Below, one piece after another: positions 48,330 to 56,824 of a DNA stretch of 64,000 nt. The notes under the pieces are model-generated. The model had not been told where the DNA came from and did no database searches. It saw nothing but the letters and a program-made list of their open reading frames with translations. Source of the DNA: Desulforamulus profundi (lineage in GTDB: Bacteria; Bacillota_B; Desulfotomaculia; Desulfotomaculales; Desulfotomaculaceae). Each line of letters begins with the position of its first letter. The first letter of the stretch is position 1. The translations under genes and the position numbers were made by a program. The DNA lies in contig NZ_AWQQ01000146.1 of assembly GCF_002607855.1 (NCBI RefSeq), positions 1 to 64,000 on the forward strand. The letters are read 5' to 3'.

Positions 48330-48761
48330 TTAAAGCTGTTTTGCTCTAATAGCAAACCAGGCTTCCCCGTCTTTCATTACATTATACTCGATCTCAAACT
48401 TCTTGTTCAGACCACCTTGCAGTGTTTTTCCGACGCCGTTCTTGGCAATAATTATTTGCTCATCCTTGCCGTTTTCTGTTCGGCAGACAGCCCTGGTATT
48501 GCCATTCTTGGTCACTTCAACTTTAACTACAGTGACCACCGCTGTCGGATTCTCTTTTGCGTTCTTCTCTGCCTTTTCGGTTTCGGTCGAATACTCGCCT
48601 TGGTTGCCGGTGTTATTGACAGGTTGTACGGCCGTATTTTGAACGCCAGTTAAACCCGAAAATAAAATCGGGGAAACAAACATACGGCAGTCAGAACCGG
48701 ACCAGGCCATGCACTGTTCCTGCAGGCAGTCTTCAAAATTCCTAAATGGACATTTTTTCAT
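48330..48761 (-). CDS. Protein of unknown function with cysteine-rich N-terminus
   Basis: 143 residues starting CPFRNFEDCLQEQCMAWSG, a four-cysteine cluster that may bind metal. A low-complexity linker and a beta-rich C-terminal part (VVKVEVTKNGNTRAVCRTENG) follow. The start is preceded by a hairpin after AAGGAGGTGG. Function unknown. Confidence 0.62.
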   Translation of the reverse strand: MKKCPFRNFEDCLQEQCMAWSGSDCRMFVSPILFSGLTGVQNTAVQPVNNTGNQGEYSTETEKAEKNAKENPTAVVTVVKVEVTKNGNTRAVCRTENGKDEQIIIAKNGVGKTLQGGLNKKFEIEYNVMKDGEAWFAIRAKQL

Positions 48762-48853
48762 CTTTCCGGATACGGGCCTCGGCCCGCATCCTCCACCTCC
48801 TTTTACTTAGTGTAGGATTACAGGCCGCTAGGCCGCTAGGCCGTCAGCTTTCT

Positions 48854-49714
48854 TTATGCAGCACTTTTCTTTTCTAAGTCTTCTGTTGCTGTAAAAACTC
48901 TTCTCATGCACTCTTCCACATCGGAAAGCACACGAAAGATAACCTTCAAAGCCTCGCCGGGATCATTGGCGGCGTAGTGTTTGATGTATTGCCAGGAATA
49001 TTCATGATATCCCCGAATACCGTGCAGTTCACACATTACCGCCGCAAACACTTCGGCAACAATTTCTTGTTCTGCCACCTGTCCGTTTTGAAGATTTCGG
49101 AAAGTATGGTGGATTGCATGTCCTAATTCATGAAACCACGTTTTTACGTCGTGGGTATGCAGAACTATTTTCTTTCCGTTCTCACCCCAGGCATAAAAAC
49201 CGTAGGATCTGTTGTCGCTGCTGGGCGTGTAGATAATTTCTTTTACTCCGAACGCCTTTGCCACTTCTGCCAAGGGCGGCGGTTCAGGTGGAGCATATTT
49301 GCTTTCTGAAAGAGGTTCCCCTTCGGTATCCTCATAACGGAATACCGGGATAAACCGAAACCCGATAACAACCATGCGTTCTTCTTCGATTTTACGTTCT
49401 TCTCCCGTTTCCGGATCTATTTCTTTGGCTTTAAATATTATTTTTTTAGTTAACGGCGCTAAAATATAAAAAGCTTTGGCGCCCTTTTTAACACGCCTGT
49501 TGACTTCTTCCCACTGTTTAAACCCCCGGGCATCTTCGGTACCGTTTAAAAACATTATTATTCTGTTGCCCATGCTCCATTTATCAGACGGTCTTTCGTC
49601 ACCCGCCTGGCGGCGAAGCATTGTTCTGGCCACAGCCGGCGGCAGGTCGCCGCTTTCAAACATGGCCAGCAGCCGGTTAAGGGTTGCTTTTGCTTTCTCA
49701 GTATCAATTTTCAT
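48854..49714 (-). CDS. ArdC-like antirestriction/zincin protein
   Basis: 286 residues. The N-terminal part (WSMGNRIIMFLNGTEDARGFKQW) is the ArdC single-strand DNA-binding domain and the C-terminal part has the HExxH motif in TWFHELGHAIHHTFR. ArdC proteins accompany transferred single-stranded plasmid DNA. The start is preceded by a hairpin after AAAGGAGGTGAA. Triple GGCCGCTA-like repeats follow the gene near 48825-48843. Confidence 0.8.
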   Translation of the reverse strand: MKIDTEKAKATLNRLLAMFESGDLPPAVARTMLRRQAGDERPSDKWSMGNRIIMFLNGTEDARGFKQWEEVNRRVKKGAKAFYILAPLTKKIIFKAKEIDPETGEERKIEEERMVVIGFRFIPVFRYEDTEGEPLSESKYAPPEPPPLAEVAKAFGVKEIIYTPSSDNRSYGFYAWGENGKKIVLHTHDVKTWFHELGHAIHHTFRNLQNGQVAEQEIVAEVFAAVMCELHGIRGYHEYSWQYIKHYAANDPGEALKVIFRVLSDVEECMRRVFTATEDLEKKSAA

Positions 49715-49859
49715 ACTTGCAGGGCAGGCCCATCGCCCGCCCCTTTCACCTCCTTTGTGGTGATGGGCGGGCTTGGCCGCCTGAAATATTAATTTTCTTT
49801 CCAGCTACACTCGCAGACAAGGCAAGTAAAATACCGTAAACATCACCTTCCAGCCATCC

Positions 49860-50270
49860 CTACACCTCAAAACATCTCGTGCAGGCCCCTGCCACTTTCA
49901 GTGCGTACTCCAGGCCCTGGAATGTCTTGCCAAGGAACAAGTCCTGGTACTGCCCTCCGGACCTGATAATGCCTATGTGAATATAGTGACCCTCACTACT
50001 CCCCTTGACTGCAAAGCAAACAACCCGCCACCAGTCCTTGGGAATCGGAATTTCCCCGTCCAAGCCAACCATAACCGAGAAATATTCATCTGGTATCAGC
50101 CCGTCAGCCTCCAGTCGGGATTTCAACTCGTTGAACACTTCCTGGGCGGTCTTCATTCGCACGAAGCGAAGGTACCCCGGCTTTTCCGGGTTCGGTTCCC
50201 AGACTTCGACGTCGATGGGTTCCTGCTCGGGTTTTCCGTCCAGAATAGCAAACCTCGCGTAAACAGTCAT
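49860..50270 (-). CDS. Protein of unknown function
   Basis: 136 residues, mixed alpha/beta, with MKTAQEVFNELKSRLEADG and GDLFLGKTF-like hydrophobic runs near the end. The start follows a hairpin after AAGGAGGTGAT. First gene of the block downstream of the toxin. Not recognised. Confidence 0.6.
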   Translation of the reverse strand: MTVYARFAILDGKPEQEPIDVEVWEPNPEKPGYLRFVRMKTAQEVFNELKSRLEADGLIPDEYFSVMVGLDGEIPIPKDWWRVVCFAVKGSSEGHYIHIGIIRSGGQYQDLFLGKTFQGLEYALKVAGACTRCFEV

Positions 50271-50357
50271 TATTACAGGGACAGGCCGCCCGGCGGCCCA
50301 CCCCCAATCACCTCCTTAGAGAGATTTTGGGTAAAGCGGGCCGGGCCGCCTATTTCT

Positions 50358-50729
50358 TTAATCGCCAAACAGCAGGTTTTCCAGGTTTTTCTTGACTTTT
50401 TTCAGAGTTAACCTATCTAACCTGCCGATAAACCTCACATCTTCTTTACAAACCGTCTTTACTCCATCGCAAACTATCTTTGATGGTATTTTTAGTCCAG
50501 TTTGTTTTGCGTCTCTGATAACAATTTCCCATCTGGCATCAGAAATTGATTTAGATGATATTTTTAATACCACTAAATCATTTCTGTTTTTATTATGACT
50601 TTCTGTGCTTATCACCAGAACCGGTCGTACCTTTGCATTGCCAGAGTTGGCTTCCGAGAAGCTAATCTTGGCTATTACGATGTCCCCCGGTTTGTAATTC
50701 GTCCCATTTCTTTTGATAGTATTCGTCAA
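50358..50729 (-). CDS. PemK/MazF-like toxin
   Basis: An mRNA interferase-like toxin. The core NYKPGDIVIAKISFSE, VRPVLVISTESHNKN and LPVVLKISS-like segments match the MazF/PemK fold. No ATG lies in frame; TTG 50729 or a downstream start must be used, overlapping the antitoxin tail. With the group II intron spliced, the antitoxin reading frame directly precedes it. The N-terminus is uncertain. Confidence 0.72.
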   Translation of the reverse strand: MTNTIKRNGTNYKPGDIVIAKISFSEANSGNAKVRPVLVISTESHNKNRNDLVVLKISSKSISDARWEIVIRDAKQTGLKIPSKIVCDGVKTVCKEDVRFIGRLDRLTLKKVKKNLENLLFGD

Positions 50730-53587
50730 CTTCCTTATCGATAGTGATAGGTAAGGGTGCTCCGACAGCATTACCTGTCCAGGCCCCTTTTCCCCCACTT
50801 CACACCGTGCGTGCGCCTTTCAACGCACACGGCGTTCCATCAAACAACTTCCAGTTTCTGACTAAGCTTGTTCCTCAACTTGAGAATCTTAACGTAGATT
50901 TCCTTGCCCAGATTTGAAACGTCTTTTGTACTGTGTATCAGGTTATGGCACCATTTATGGGTAGATGCAAGGTTAGGTACTTTGTTAATTTGGTCTAGAG
51001 GTAGGTTGGGGTCTATGTGGTGCGTTTCAAGTTCATGTCCTGCAATTGGGTTACCGCATACCTTGCATTTCCTCTTATCCCGGTTGAACGCATATGCTCT
51101 ATTCATTAGATATTCAAAGTTATATTTTGGTTCGGTTAGTCCTTTAGCAATTAATTCGGATAGTGTTAGGCTCATAGTTACGTCGTCTCTGGGTAGCGAT
51201 TGTTTCTTTGATGTGCGTTCATAATAGGCATTTCTACCTTCTGGTGTATATGGTGTTTCTGCTGGATTCTTGAGATATGTCTTTTCCCATTTGACAAAAC
51301 CTAGGCTGGTTACTCCAATGGTTAAATTGTCGTGTTTAACTGCTGGTATTCTTGTCGTATATCCTGCATGTCTATTGATTAGGTTATTTACTTCGTTAGC
51401 AGGTGTCCATTGGGCGCCTTTAGATTTAAGTGCTTTAAAGGCTGTGTATAGTAGGGAATTGGCGTATTTATTTAGTTCAATGTTTACCATGGTTGCTGGT
51501 TTGTAGTAGTTGCCTATTCCGGTTATGGCGCTGTTTATTACATTAATTTGGTGTATCAATTGTTCTCCGTTGTATTTGCGTAGCTGTTTGATGTGTTTTC
51601 TTAGCTCATTTATTTTTGCTTTTAGGCGTTTGTCGTCTGGCCTGGTGCAAGGTATCCGTCCTGTTCTTGAGTTGCCAGGTATTTGCTTATAGTGGAAACC
51701 TAAGAAATGGATAGGACGCTTTTTAACGTTTGTTATTAATGTCTTGTCTGGGCTAAGTTTCAATTTAAGTTTTGTATCTAGGTATTTCTCGATGCGCCTC
51801 TTCCACTTTTCGGCGTTAGCTTTGGTGTTTGTTATTAATATCCAGTCGTCGGCGTACCTTATTAGGTATGCGGGTTTGAGATTAGTCCGTTTTTTTAACG
51901 CTTTTATTTTATTGTTATCTTTTGTATATTTGGTTTGTGTTTTCTTTTCTTCCCATTCCCGCACTATCCATTGGTCAAGTTTGTGGAGATAGATATTGGC
52001 TAACAGCGGTGAGATAATCCCGCCTTGGGGTGTGCCTAGTTCGGTGGTTGGTAGTTCGTTCATTACTCCAGCTTTGAGCATTTTCTTGATGATCATGAGA
52101 ATTCTCCTGTCATGAATGCCCATGTGCCAGAGCTGTTTAATTAGTTTAGTGTGATTGATGTTATCGAAACAGCCTTTGATGTCTCCTTCTATTATCCAAT
52201 GGTACCCCGTTTTATGGCATACAACGGTTGTTCTTTCTAGGGCCATGTGTGCGTCTCTCATAGGCCGGAAGCCGTATGAGTGTTTGAAGAATTGTGCTTC
52301 CATGATTGGTTCGATGATGATGCGCAGGGTTTCTTGGACAATCCTATCAATGACCGCTGGAATGCCTAATGGCCTCTTTTCGTCTTTTCCTGGTTTTGGT
52401 ATCCATACCCTCCTTAGGAGGTGCGGGTTATAATTGTCTAGTGCATTTCTGACCATCAGGATGACTTCTGGATATTGTTGTTGTAGGATGTCAGGTGTGG
52501 TAACGTCGTCGGTTCCCGCTGTTTTACTGCCGTGGTTGGATTTTATGTTGTGGATGGCAGTAATGATTGTCACTTCAGATTTTGCTAGTTCTAACAGGTT
52601 CTTGTATTTAGGTAATTTACCTTCCTCAATTGCCTGTTTGGTTGTCGCGTATAAGTAGTCCAGAACGGATTGTAGGTCTGATTCGGACTCTAATTTCGGG
52701 TAGACTGATTCTTGAGCCATCGGCATCCCTCCTTTCGGGAGATGTCGTGGGGTAACCAGGTGTGCGCAACGGCTTCCCAGTCAGGCTCAGTCATATTACC
52801 TTCTGTTGTTTGACTATGCCCCTTGGCTCCGCGCTGGTTAGGCGTTTCATTGCTACTACGGGCTGCTGCCCCCTGCATTCACGGTCATTTCCTACACGCT
52901 AGGCTTCATTGCTTCGATAGGCTCTGCCTTGCAGGGTTCCGTTGTTCCGTGTTTCCTGGCCTTACATATGACTTTAGCCGCCTGCTCTGACCCGGAGAAA
53001 AGCCTTTACCCACGGTTGGAGGGCTGGGCACGCTCCCATTACGGAAAGCGTCAGTCTTGATACCGGGAAGTGTCTTGACCGTTTTCTCTCATCCTTTCGG
53101 ACGTGGTAAAGTTCATTTCCTTTACCCGGACGTTTCGAGCCTTACAAACGCAGGTTCCCATGGTGAGTCGGCGTGGTCGTTTTATGGCGGTCCGGCTACT
53201 TCCCTAACCGCTTTGCAGGTCCGGTTTTCGCCGTCTTCATCGGGCTTCATACCCTGAATCACTATCACCATCGAATTATCGGGGCATGCCGGAGTATTAA
53301 CCTTTCTACGTCGCCAACCTTCGACGCATCCAGGAGTTTCACCTGGCGATTCGGAAACACAGTTCATCAGGTTTGCACCTGATGCCTACTTTTGTTTAGG
53401 CATTACTGCCTACGTTGTGTAGGAACAACGCGCACTCCCAGTCGTCCCAAAATTCCGATGGGTCATTTAAGACCACCGGCTTTCCTCGAAACTGCGGCCA
53501 GATCTGCCGTATGATTTCGTTTAAAAGCCAGATTTGGTCTTCTCTTGACAGCCCTTCTACAATTTTTGCCACTTCTTCCCTTGTCAT
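50662..53587 (-). CDS. Antitoxin-like gene split by a group II intron
   Basis: Exon 1 (53587-53436) encodes MTREEVAKIVEGLSREDQ onward to DPSEFWDDW. Exon 2 (50743-50662) joins it in frame as D-IDKEVDEYYQKKWDELQ and ends GHRNSQD. The joined protein has ~77 residues, hydrophilic, ending inside the toxin gene as antitoxins often do. The join follows intron boundaries GTGCG and CTATCAC. The family of the antitoxin is not recognised. Confidence 0.7.
50744..53435 (-). mobile_element. Group II intron (about 2.7 kb)
   Basis: The 5' boundary GTGCGCG at 53435 and the 3' end CTATCAC at 50744 bracket a maturase gene and a domain V-like stem with CCGTGTGCGTTGAAAGG near 50830-50790. The ~700 bases from 53435 to the maturase start form the ribozyme domains I-IV. 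The exact 3' base is set by the reading frame of the host gene and is a prediction. Confidence 0.88.
50840..52726 (-). CDS. ltrA: Group II intron reverse transcriptase/maturase with HNH
   Basis: 628 residues. Reverse transcriptase blocks RVWIPKPGKDEKRPLGIP, GTPQGGIISPLLANIYLHKLD and LIRYADDW with the YADD catalytic site, then the maturase X domain and an HNH nuclease (CKVCGNPIAGHELETHH, then THKWCHNLIH). All key residues are intact, so the intron may be mobile. Confidence 0.93.
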   Translation of the reverse strand: MPMAQESVYPKLESESDLQSVLDYLYATTKQAIEEGKLPKYKNLLELAKSEVTIITAIHNIKSNHGSKTAGTDDVTTPDILQQQYPEVILMVRNALDNYNPHLLRRVWIPKPGKDEKRPLGIPAVIDRIVQETLRIIIEPIMEAQFFKHSYGFRPMRDAHMALERTTVVCHKTGYHWIIEGDIKGCFDNINHTKLIKQLWHMGIHDRRILMIIKKMLKAGVMNELPTTELGTPQGGIISPLLANIYLHKLDQWIVREWEEKKTQTKYTKDNNKIKALKKRTNLKPAYLIRYADDWILITNTKANAEKWKRRIEKYLDTKLKLKLSPDKTLITNVKKRPIHFLGFHYKQIPGNSRTGRIPCTRPDDKRLKAKINELRKHIKQLRKYNGEQLIHQINVINSAITGIGNYYKPATMVNIELNKYANSLLYTAFKALKSKGAQWTPANEVNNLINRHAGYTTRIPAVKHDNLTIGVTSLGFVKWEKTYLKNPAETPYTPEGRNAYYERTSKKQSLPRDDVTMSLTLSELIAKGLTEPKYNFEYLMNRAYAFNRDKRKCKVCGNPIAGHELETHHIDPNLPLDQINKVPNLASTHKWCHNLIHSTKDVSNLGKEIYVKILKLRNKLSQKLEVV

Positions 53588-53691
53588 TTTTAATTACTCC
53601 TTTCATATCCCGGCACGCTCCTTTCTAGATATAAAGCGCCCGGGGTGTCCCGCAGGCGCTGTTTTACAACGCCCACAGGGGCAGAAACGCG

Positions 53692-53754
53692 AAAAAAGAC
53701 ACGTCAACAGAACAAGTCGTTTTTCACGCTTGTTTTATCTGCCAAAGTGTCTTT
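53692..53754 (-). terminator. Terminator of the structured RNA
   Basis: AAAGACAC and GTGTCTTT with an inner AACAAG/CTTGTT stem, followed by TTTTTT on the minus strand. Confidence 0.8.
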
Positions 53755-54407
53755 CTCAATCTCAAAAATATCTTTTTCAGTTTTTCTTTTAGCTTACGCT
53801 AAAATTTACCTTTAAATAAGTTACTTTACATAAACTACTTTCAATATCCCCTAAGGTAAAAAACTTTCCTTAGGCCACAACTTTTCAGGATAGGTGTTCC
53901 TAATCAGATGAAGGTGAAAAAAGTCATACTACACCTATCCTCAAACGGGACCTTTCTCGTAACACCGCCTGGAGCAGCCCGCCCTTCCAGTATTTGCGGT
54001 GCTTAGGGCAGCTTGTTTTAACGGTCCTGCCTTAGGTGCATACCCCGTCGAGAGCCCACCTCGCCTGCACCAACCTGTTAAAGGTTTTCAGTCCCGAGAC
54101 CTGTTCTAGCCGGTCCCTGCCAGGTTTTGCTTTGCTCTTCGCCACACAAAACCATGTTGCCCATCCTAACGTGCGGGTCATGACGTCCGGTTTTGCTCTT
54201 CGCCACCCCGGATTTCACAGCTTGCTCTTCGCCTCACTGTGCGCTCCTAAGGATTCCCTTTGCTCTTCGCCACAGTCTTTCCTTAGGCCGAAAGTTCTCA
54301 ACCCAATTTTTGCTCTTCGCCTAAAATTAGGTTCCAGTACTTCCAACTGTTTTAAGCCGGGTTCGCTTAAAAGAGAACTTTTTGAAAATAAGTTTATTTT
54401 GGTGGTT
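53692..54407 (-). ncRNA. Unidentified structured RNA with five shared-loop hairpins
   Basis: No protein gene fits here. Between a promoter (54414-54443) and an intrinsic terminator (53692-53754) the minus strand has five hairpins with different stems and the same loop GGCGAAGAGCAA: 54302-54331, 54246-54287, 54216-54241, 54186-54212 and 54123-54153. Also a stem pairing 54373-54381 with 54291-54299, and hairpins at 53888-53940 (ten pairs) and 53850-53874 (seven pairs). Stems that differ in sequence but keep pairing suggest selection for structure. The start is predicted from the promoter. Confidence 0.75.
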
Positions 54408-54413
54408 AATCTT

Positions 54414-54443
54414 AATATAATTTCATTTTCTTATTGTTGTCAA
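54414..54443 (-). promoter_or_regulatory. Sigma-A promoter for the structured RNA
   Basis: TTGACA (54443-54438) and TATATT (54419-54414) separated by 18 bases; the -35 overlaps the last codons of the gene upstream. Confidence 0.72.
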
Positions 54444-55155
54444 GTGTTTTCTTTGGCCTCTGACAGATCATACACTCTGTTGTTTTGGGATAGCTTTTCC
54501 AGGAAAAATTGAACCTGGTCTTTAATTCCTAGTTCATCGGCTATTTTGCTGTCGTAAAGTATGATCTTATCAACTACCTTATCTCTGAACAAACTTTGCA
54601 CCCCTTCATGCACAGCCCTTTCTACTATATCCTCAAAAAACAGCAGGTTATTGGGGATGTTTTTTATTCCTTCATTGGTCGCGTAAATATTTCTTCTGGC
54701 TATGGCGATGCGCTCATCAAAGCTGGAAGTGTAGGGCAGTTTTTGGTAGGGTATCCCGGCTCCTGTAGGGCAAAAATACCGCCGGTATCGACAATATAAA
54801 TGCTGTCAAATACCTGATTCCATTTACTATCTACAGCTGTGTTGCGGCAAAATAATCCCCGGCTGATACCTTCTTCTAATAATCTAAATGTTTCTGTATA
54901 GCTCAAACCTGTTAATCTAGTTAGCTGTCCTGCCGTTAATACCTGGAATTTGTTTAAGGTGATCAGCAGTTGTAAATGCATTTCATTTAAAAGCCAGGTT
55001 CGGAAAAAGCCGGCTATGGTTTCAGGGTAACAGTACCCTGAAATCTCTGGCTTTTCATCTTCTGCTAACTTAAGCCCCAGATTGTACCGTTCTCCTTTAA
55101 CGTCGTGTATTTTTGAGCAAATATACCATGTTTCGTATTTGTTTCTTAAATGCAC
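54440..55155 (-). CDS. Winged-helix protein of unknown function, frameshifted
   Basis: About 239 residues when repaired. A winged-helix segment (VLTAGQLTRLTGLSYTETFRLL) resembles replication-relaxation or transcription factors of plasmids. The frame breaks near 54755; one base joins GIFALQE to AGIPYQKLPYTSSFDERIAI and continues through RRNIYATNEGIKNIP to the stop at 54440. The GTG at 55155 behind GAGG is preferred; longer forms overlap the previous gene. Confidence 0.6.
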
Positions 55156-55171
55156 TTTTACCAACCTCGTC

Positions 55172-55834
55172 TTAAAATAAAAGCATTCTTTCATGTAAAG
55201 GGGTTCCGTCATTATCTAAAAGTCGCAAATCAGATGTTATTTGTTTGGTTTGTTTAGTTCCGGCCATTAATGCTTTTGCTTCATCGTCTGTTGGGAAAAT
55301 TATTAATTGTGCGTCCGGGTGTGGTTTTTCTCCGCGCCTGGGAGCATCAATAATCATTTTTGACAGTTCCTTGGTTTCCCGGTTGATATAGCTCATTTCC
55401 GCCATTACCGGAGTATCTTTGCTTCTGATAAGCCGCCAGCCAAAGCCCGGTACTTCTTTTTTAGCTAAAGCATAAAAAAGGCTTAAAGTAGCCAAACGGC
55501 ATGCTTCATTAGGATCTTTTGGAGGTCTAGAGTCAACAGTCATATAAATTTTAAAAATAGCATTATTCCCTGACACACTAATCCAGCGGATCAATCCTGC
55601 ATACCAGAGGCTGTTAATTGACTTATTAACTGCATATCTGTTTTCTTTTATAAGGTTTGCTAAAGACAGGCTCAATAAAAATTCCGCCTCTTCCATGTAC
55701 TGCAGCACTTCAAAAGCTCGTCCACCGAAGTCCTGGGATATTATTTCCACCGGCAGCCGGGAAATGCTTACGGCTGTGCCGTAAGCAAAGGCGCTGTCCC
55801 GGGGCCTGGCTTCTTTTTTCTTAGTATCCTGCAT
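55172..55834 (-). CDS. Winged-helix-like protein of unknown function
   Basis: 220 residues from ATG 55834 with an AAAGGAGA site. The middle (LSLANLIKENRYAVNKSINSL) looks like a winged helix; DAPRRGEKPHPDAQLIIFPTDD follows. It ends 17 bases ahead of the next gene's preferred start. Neighbour of the S1-domain gene. Not recognised. Confidence 0.6.
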   Translation of the reverse strand: MQDTKKKEARPRDSAFAYGTAVSISRLPVEIISQDFGGRAFEVLQYMEEAEFLLSLSLANLIKENRYAVNKSINSLWYAGLIRWISVSGNNAIFKIYMTVDSRPPKDPNEACRLATLSLFYALAKKEVPGFGWRLIRSKDTPVMAEMSYINRETKELSKMIIDAPRRGEKPHPDAQLIIFPTDDEAKALMAGTKQTKQITSDLRLLDNDGTPLHERMLLF

Positions 55835-55835
55835 T

Positions 55836-56765
55836 TTAGTTCTCCTTTCCGGGTTGTTTTTGCTCAAAGCTATTTTTGTAAACGCCGGTGCTTATTTTTT
55901 CTCCCCTGCTGTTGCTGGCTTGTTTGCTGCGCCGTTTCCGAGAAAATAATTTTTGGCGGCGGCGTTGCAGTGTTTTCTTAGGATCCCATTCCACCAGGTG
56001 CAGTTTTCTTTCTTTTACATCAAAGGCTGCTACTTGGAATTCAAGTTTGTCACCCACTGCAAATGTATCCTTGGCCCGGTATGGGGCAATACCTATCAGA
56101 CCAGGTTTTACTGCCACAAAAGTTGTGGTATCTCTGGTACCCACGATGGTTCCGACCACCACTTCTCCTCTTTCAAACTGCCACCTGGCCCAGGGATCGG
56201 TTGGTTCTACGGTAATGTTTTTTTCTTGTTTGTCGATGCCTGTCACTATTACATTGACTACGCTTCCCATTCGGTACTGCACGTCCAGCGGTACGCCACC
56301 GGACAGCCGTGCCTTTTCAATGGGCAGTTTGACAATAACTCCTCCGCCGATATCCAGCAGGACACTGCGTTCCCCTACCGACTTAACCACTGAACTGATT
56401 TCTTCTCCTTCTGTTACTTGGTTTATCAGTTTGTTTAAAGCAATATTTACTGCTTCTTTGCGGCTGGCTGCCACCAGGTTTTCTTTCCTGTTTACTGCAA
56501 TTACTTTGACAGAGATAGGTTGTCCAATGAAGGTTTTCATGGATGTCTTGTCCGGCAGTCCTGATTCATCAGCCGGAACTAAACCGGTAATACCCGGTGC
56601 GTTATCAAATTCAATCTCCCAGGTTTCTCCCTGTCCGTTGATGTGGCGTACCCGAACCACTCTTGCTGTGATTATAGTACCGTAAGTTTTAGCTTCGTAG
56701 ATGGGACCCCATACATCAAGTTCTCTTAATTCCAGTCCTTCAGGAGCCAGTTTAAAGTTTTGCAT
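55836..56765 (-). CDS. S1-domain RNA-binding protein of the element
   Basis: 309 residues. Three S1-like beta barrels: GTIITARVVRVRHINGQGE onward, EEISSVVKSVGERSVLLDIGGG, and EVVVGTIVGTRDTTTFVAVKPGLIG. The C-terminus is very basic (RRRQKLFSRKRRSKQ). S1 proteins bind RNA; a carrier role on a conjugative element with several structured leaders is suggestive. Placed between the coupling protein and small winged-helix genes. Confidence 0.75.
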   Translation of the reverse strand: MQNFKLAPEGLELRELDVWGPIYEAKTYGTIITARVVRVRHINGQGETWEIEFDNAPGITGLVPADESGLPDKTSMKTFIGQPISVKVIAVNRKENLVAASRKEAVNIALNKLINQVTEGEEISSVVKSVGERSVLLDIGGGVIVKLPIEKARLSGGVPLDVQYRMGSVVNVIVTGIDKQEKNITVEPTDPWARWQFERGEVVVGTIVGTRDTTTFVAVKPGLIGIAPYRAKDTFAVGDKLEFQVAAFDVKERKLHLVEWDPKKTLQRRRQKLFSRKRRSKQASNSRGEKISTGVYKNSFEQKQPGKEN

Positions 56766-56824
56766 ATCGCTCATCCTTTCGCTTTTTGATTTTAAAAATA
56801 GATCCCGGAACAACCGGGATCTCA

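Noticed and set aside
54121..54325. Repeated TTGCTCTTCGCC as a CRISPR-like array or restriction-site cluster
   Set aside because: Spacing is irregular (about 29 to 61 bases), the repeat is 12 bases, flanks are self-complementary and no cas genes are near. The GCTCTTC match to an enzyme site appears incidental.
53692..54407. Structured RNA as a type III antitoxin
   Set aside because: Type III antitoxins have near-identical tandem repeats directly before a ToxN-like gene. Here only loops are conserved, the RNA has its own terminator and the toxin downstream is PemK-like.
54036..54512. 158-codon plus-strand open frame over the hairpin region
   Set aside because: It is cysteine- and proline-rich low-quality coding sequence, lacks a ribosome site and its codons follow the hairpin repeats on the opposite strand.
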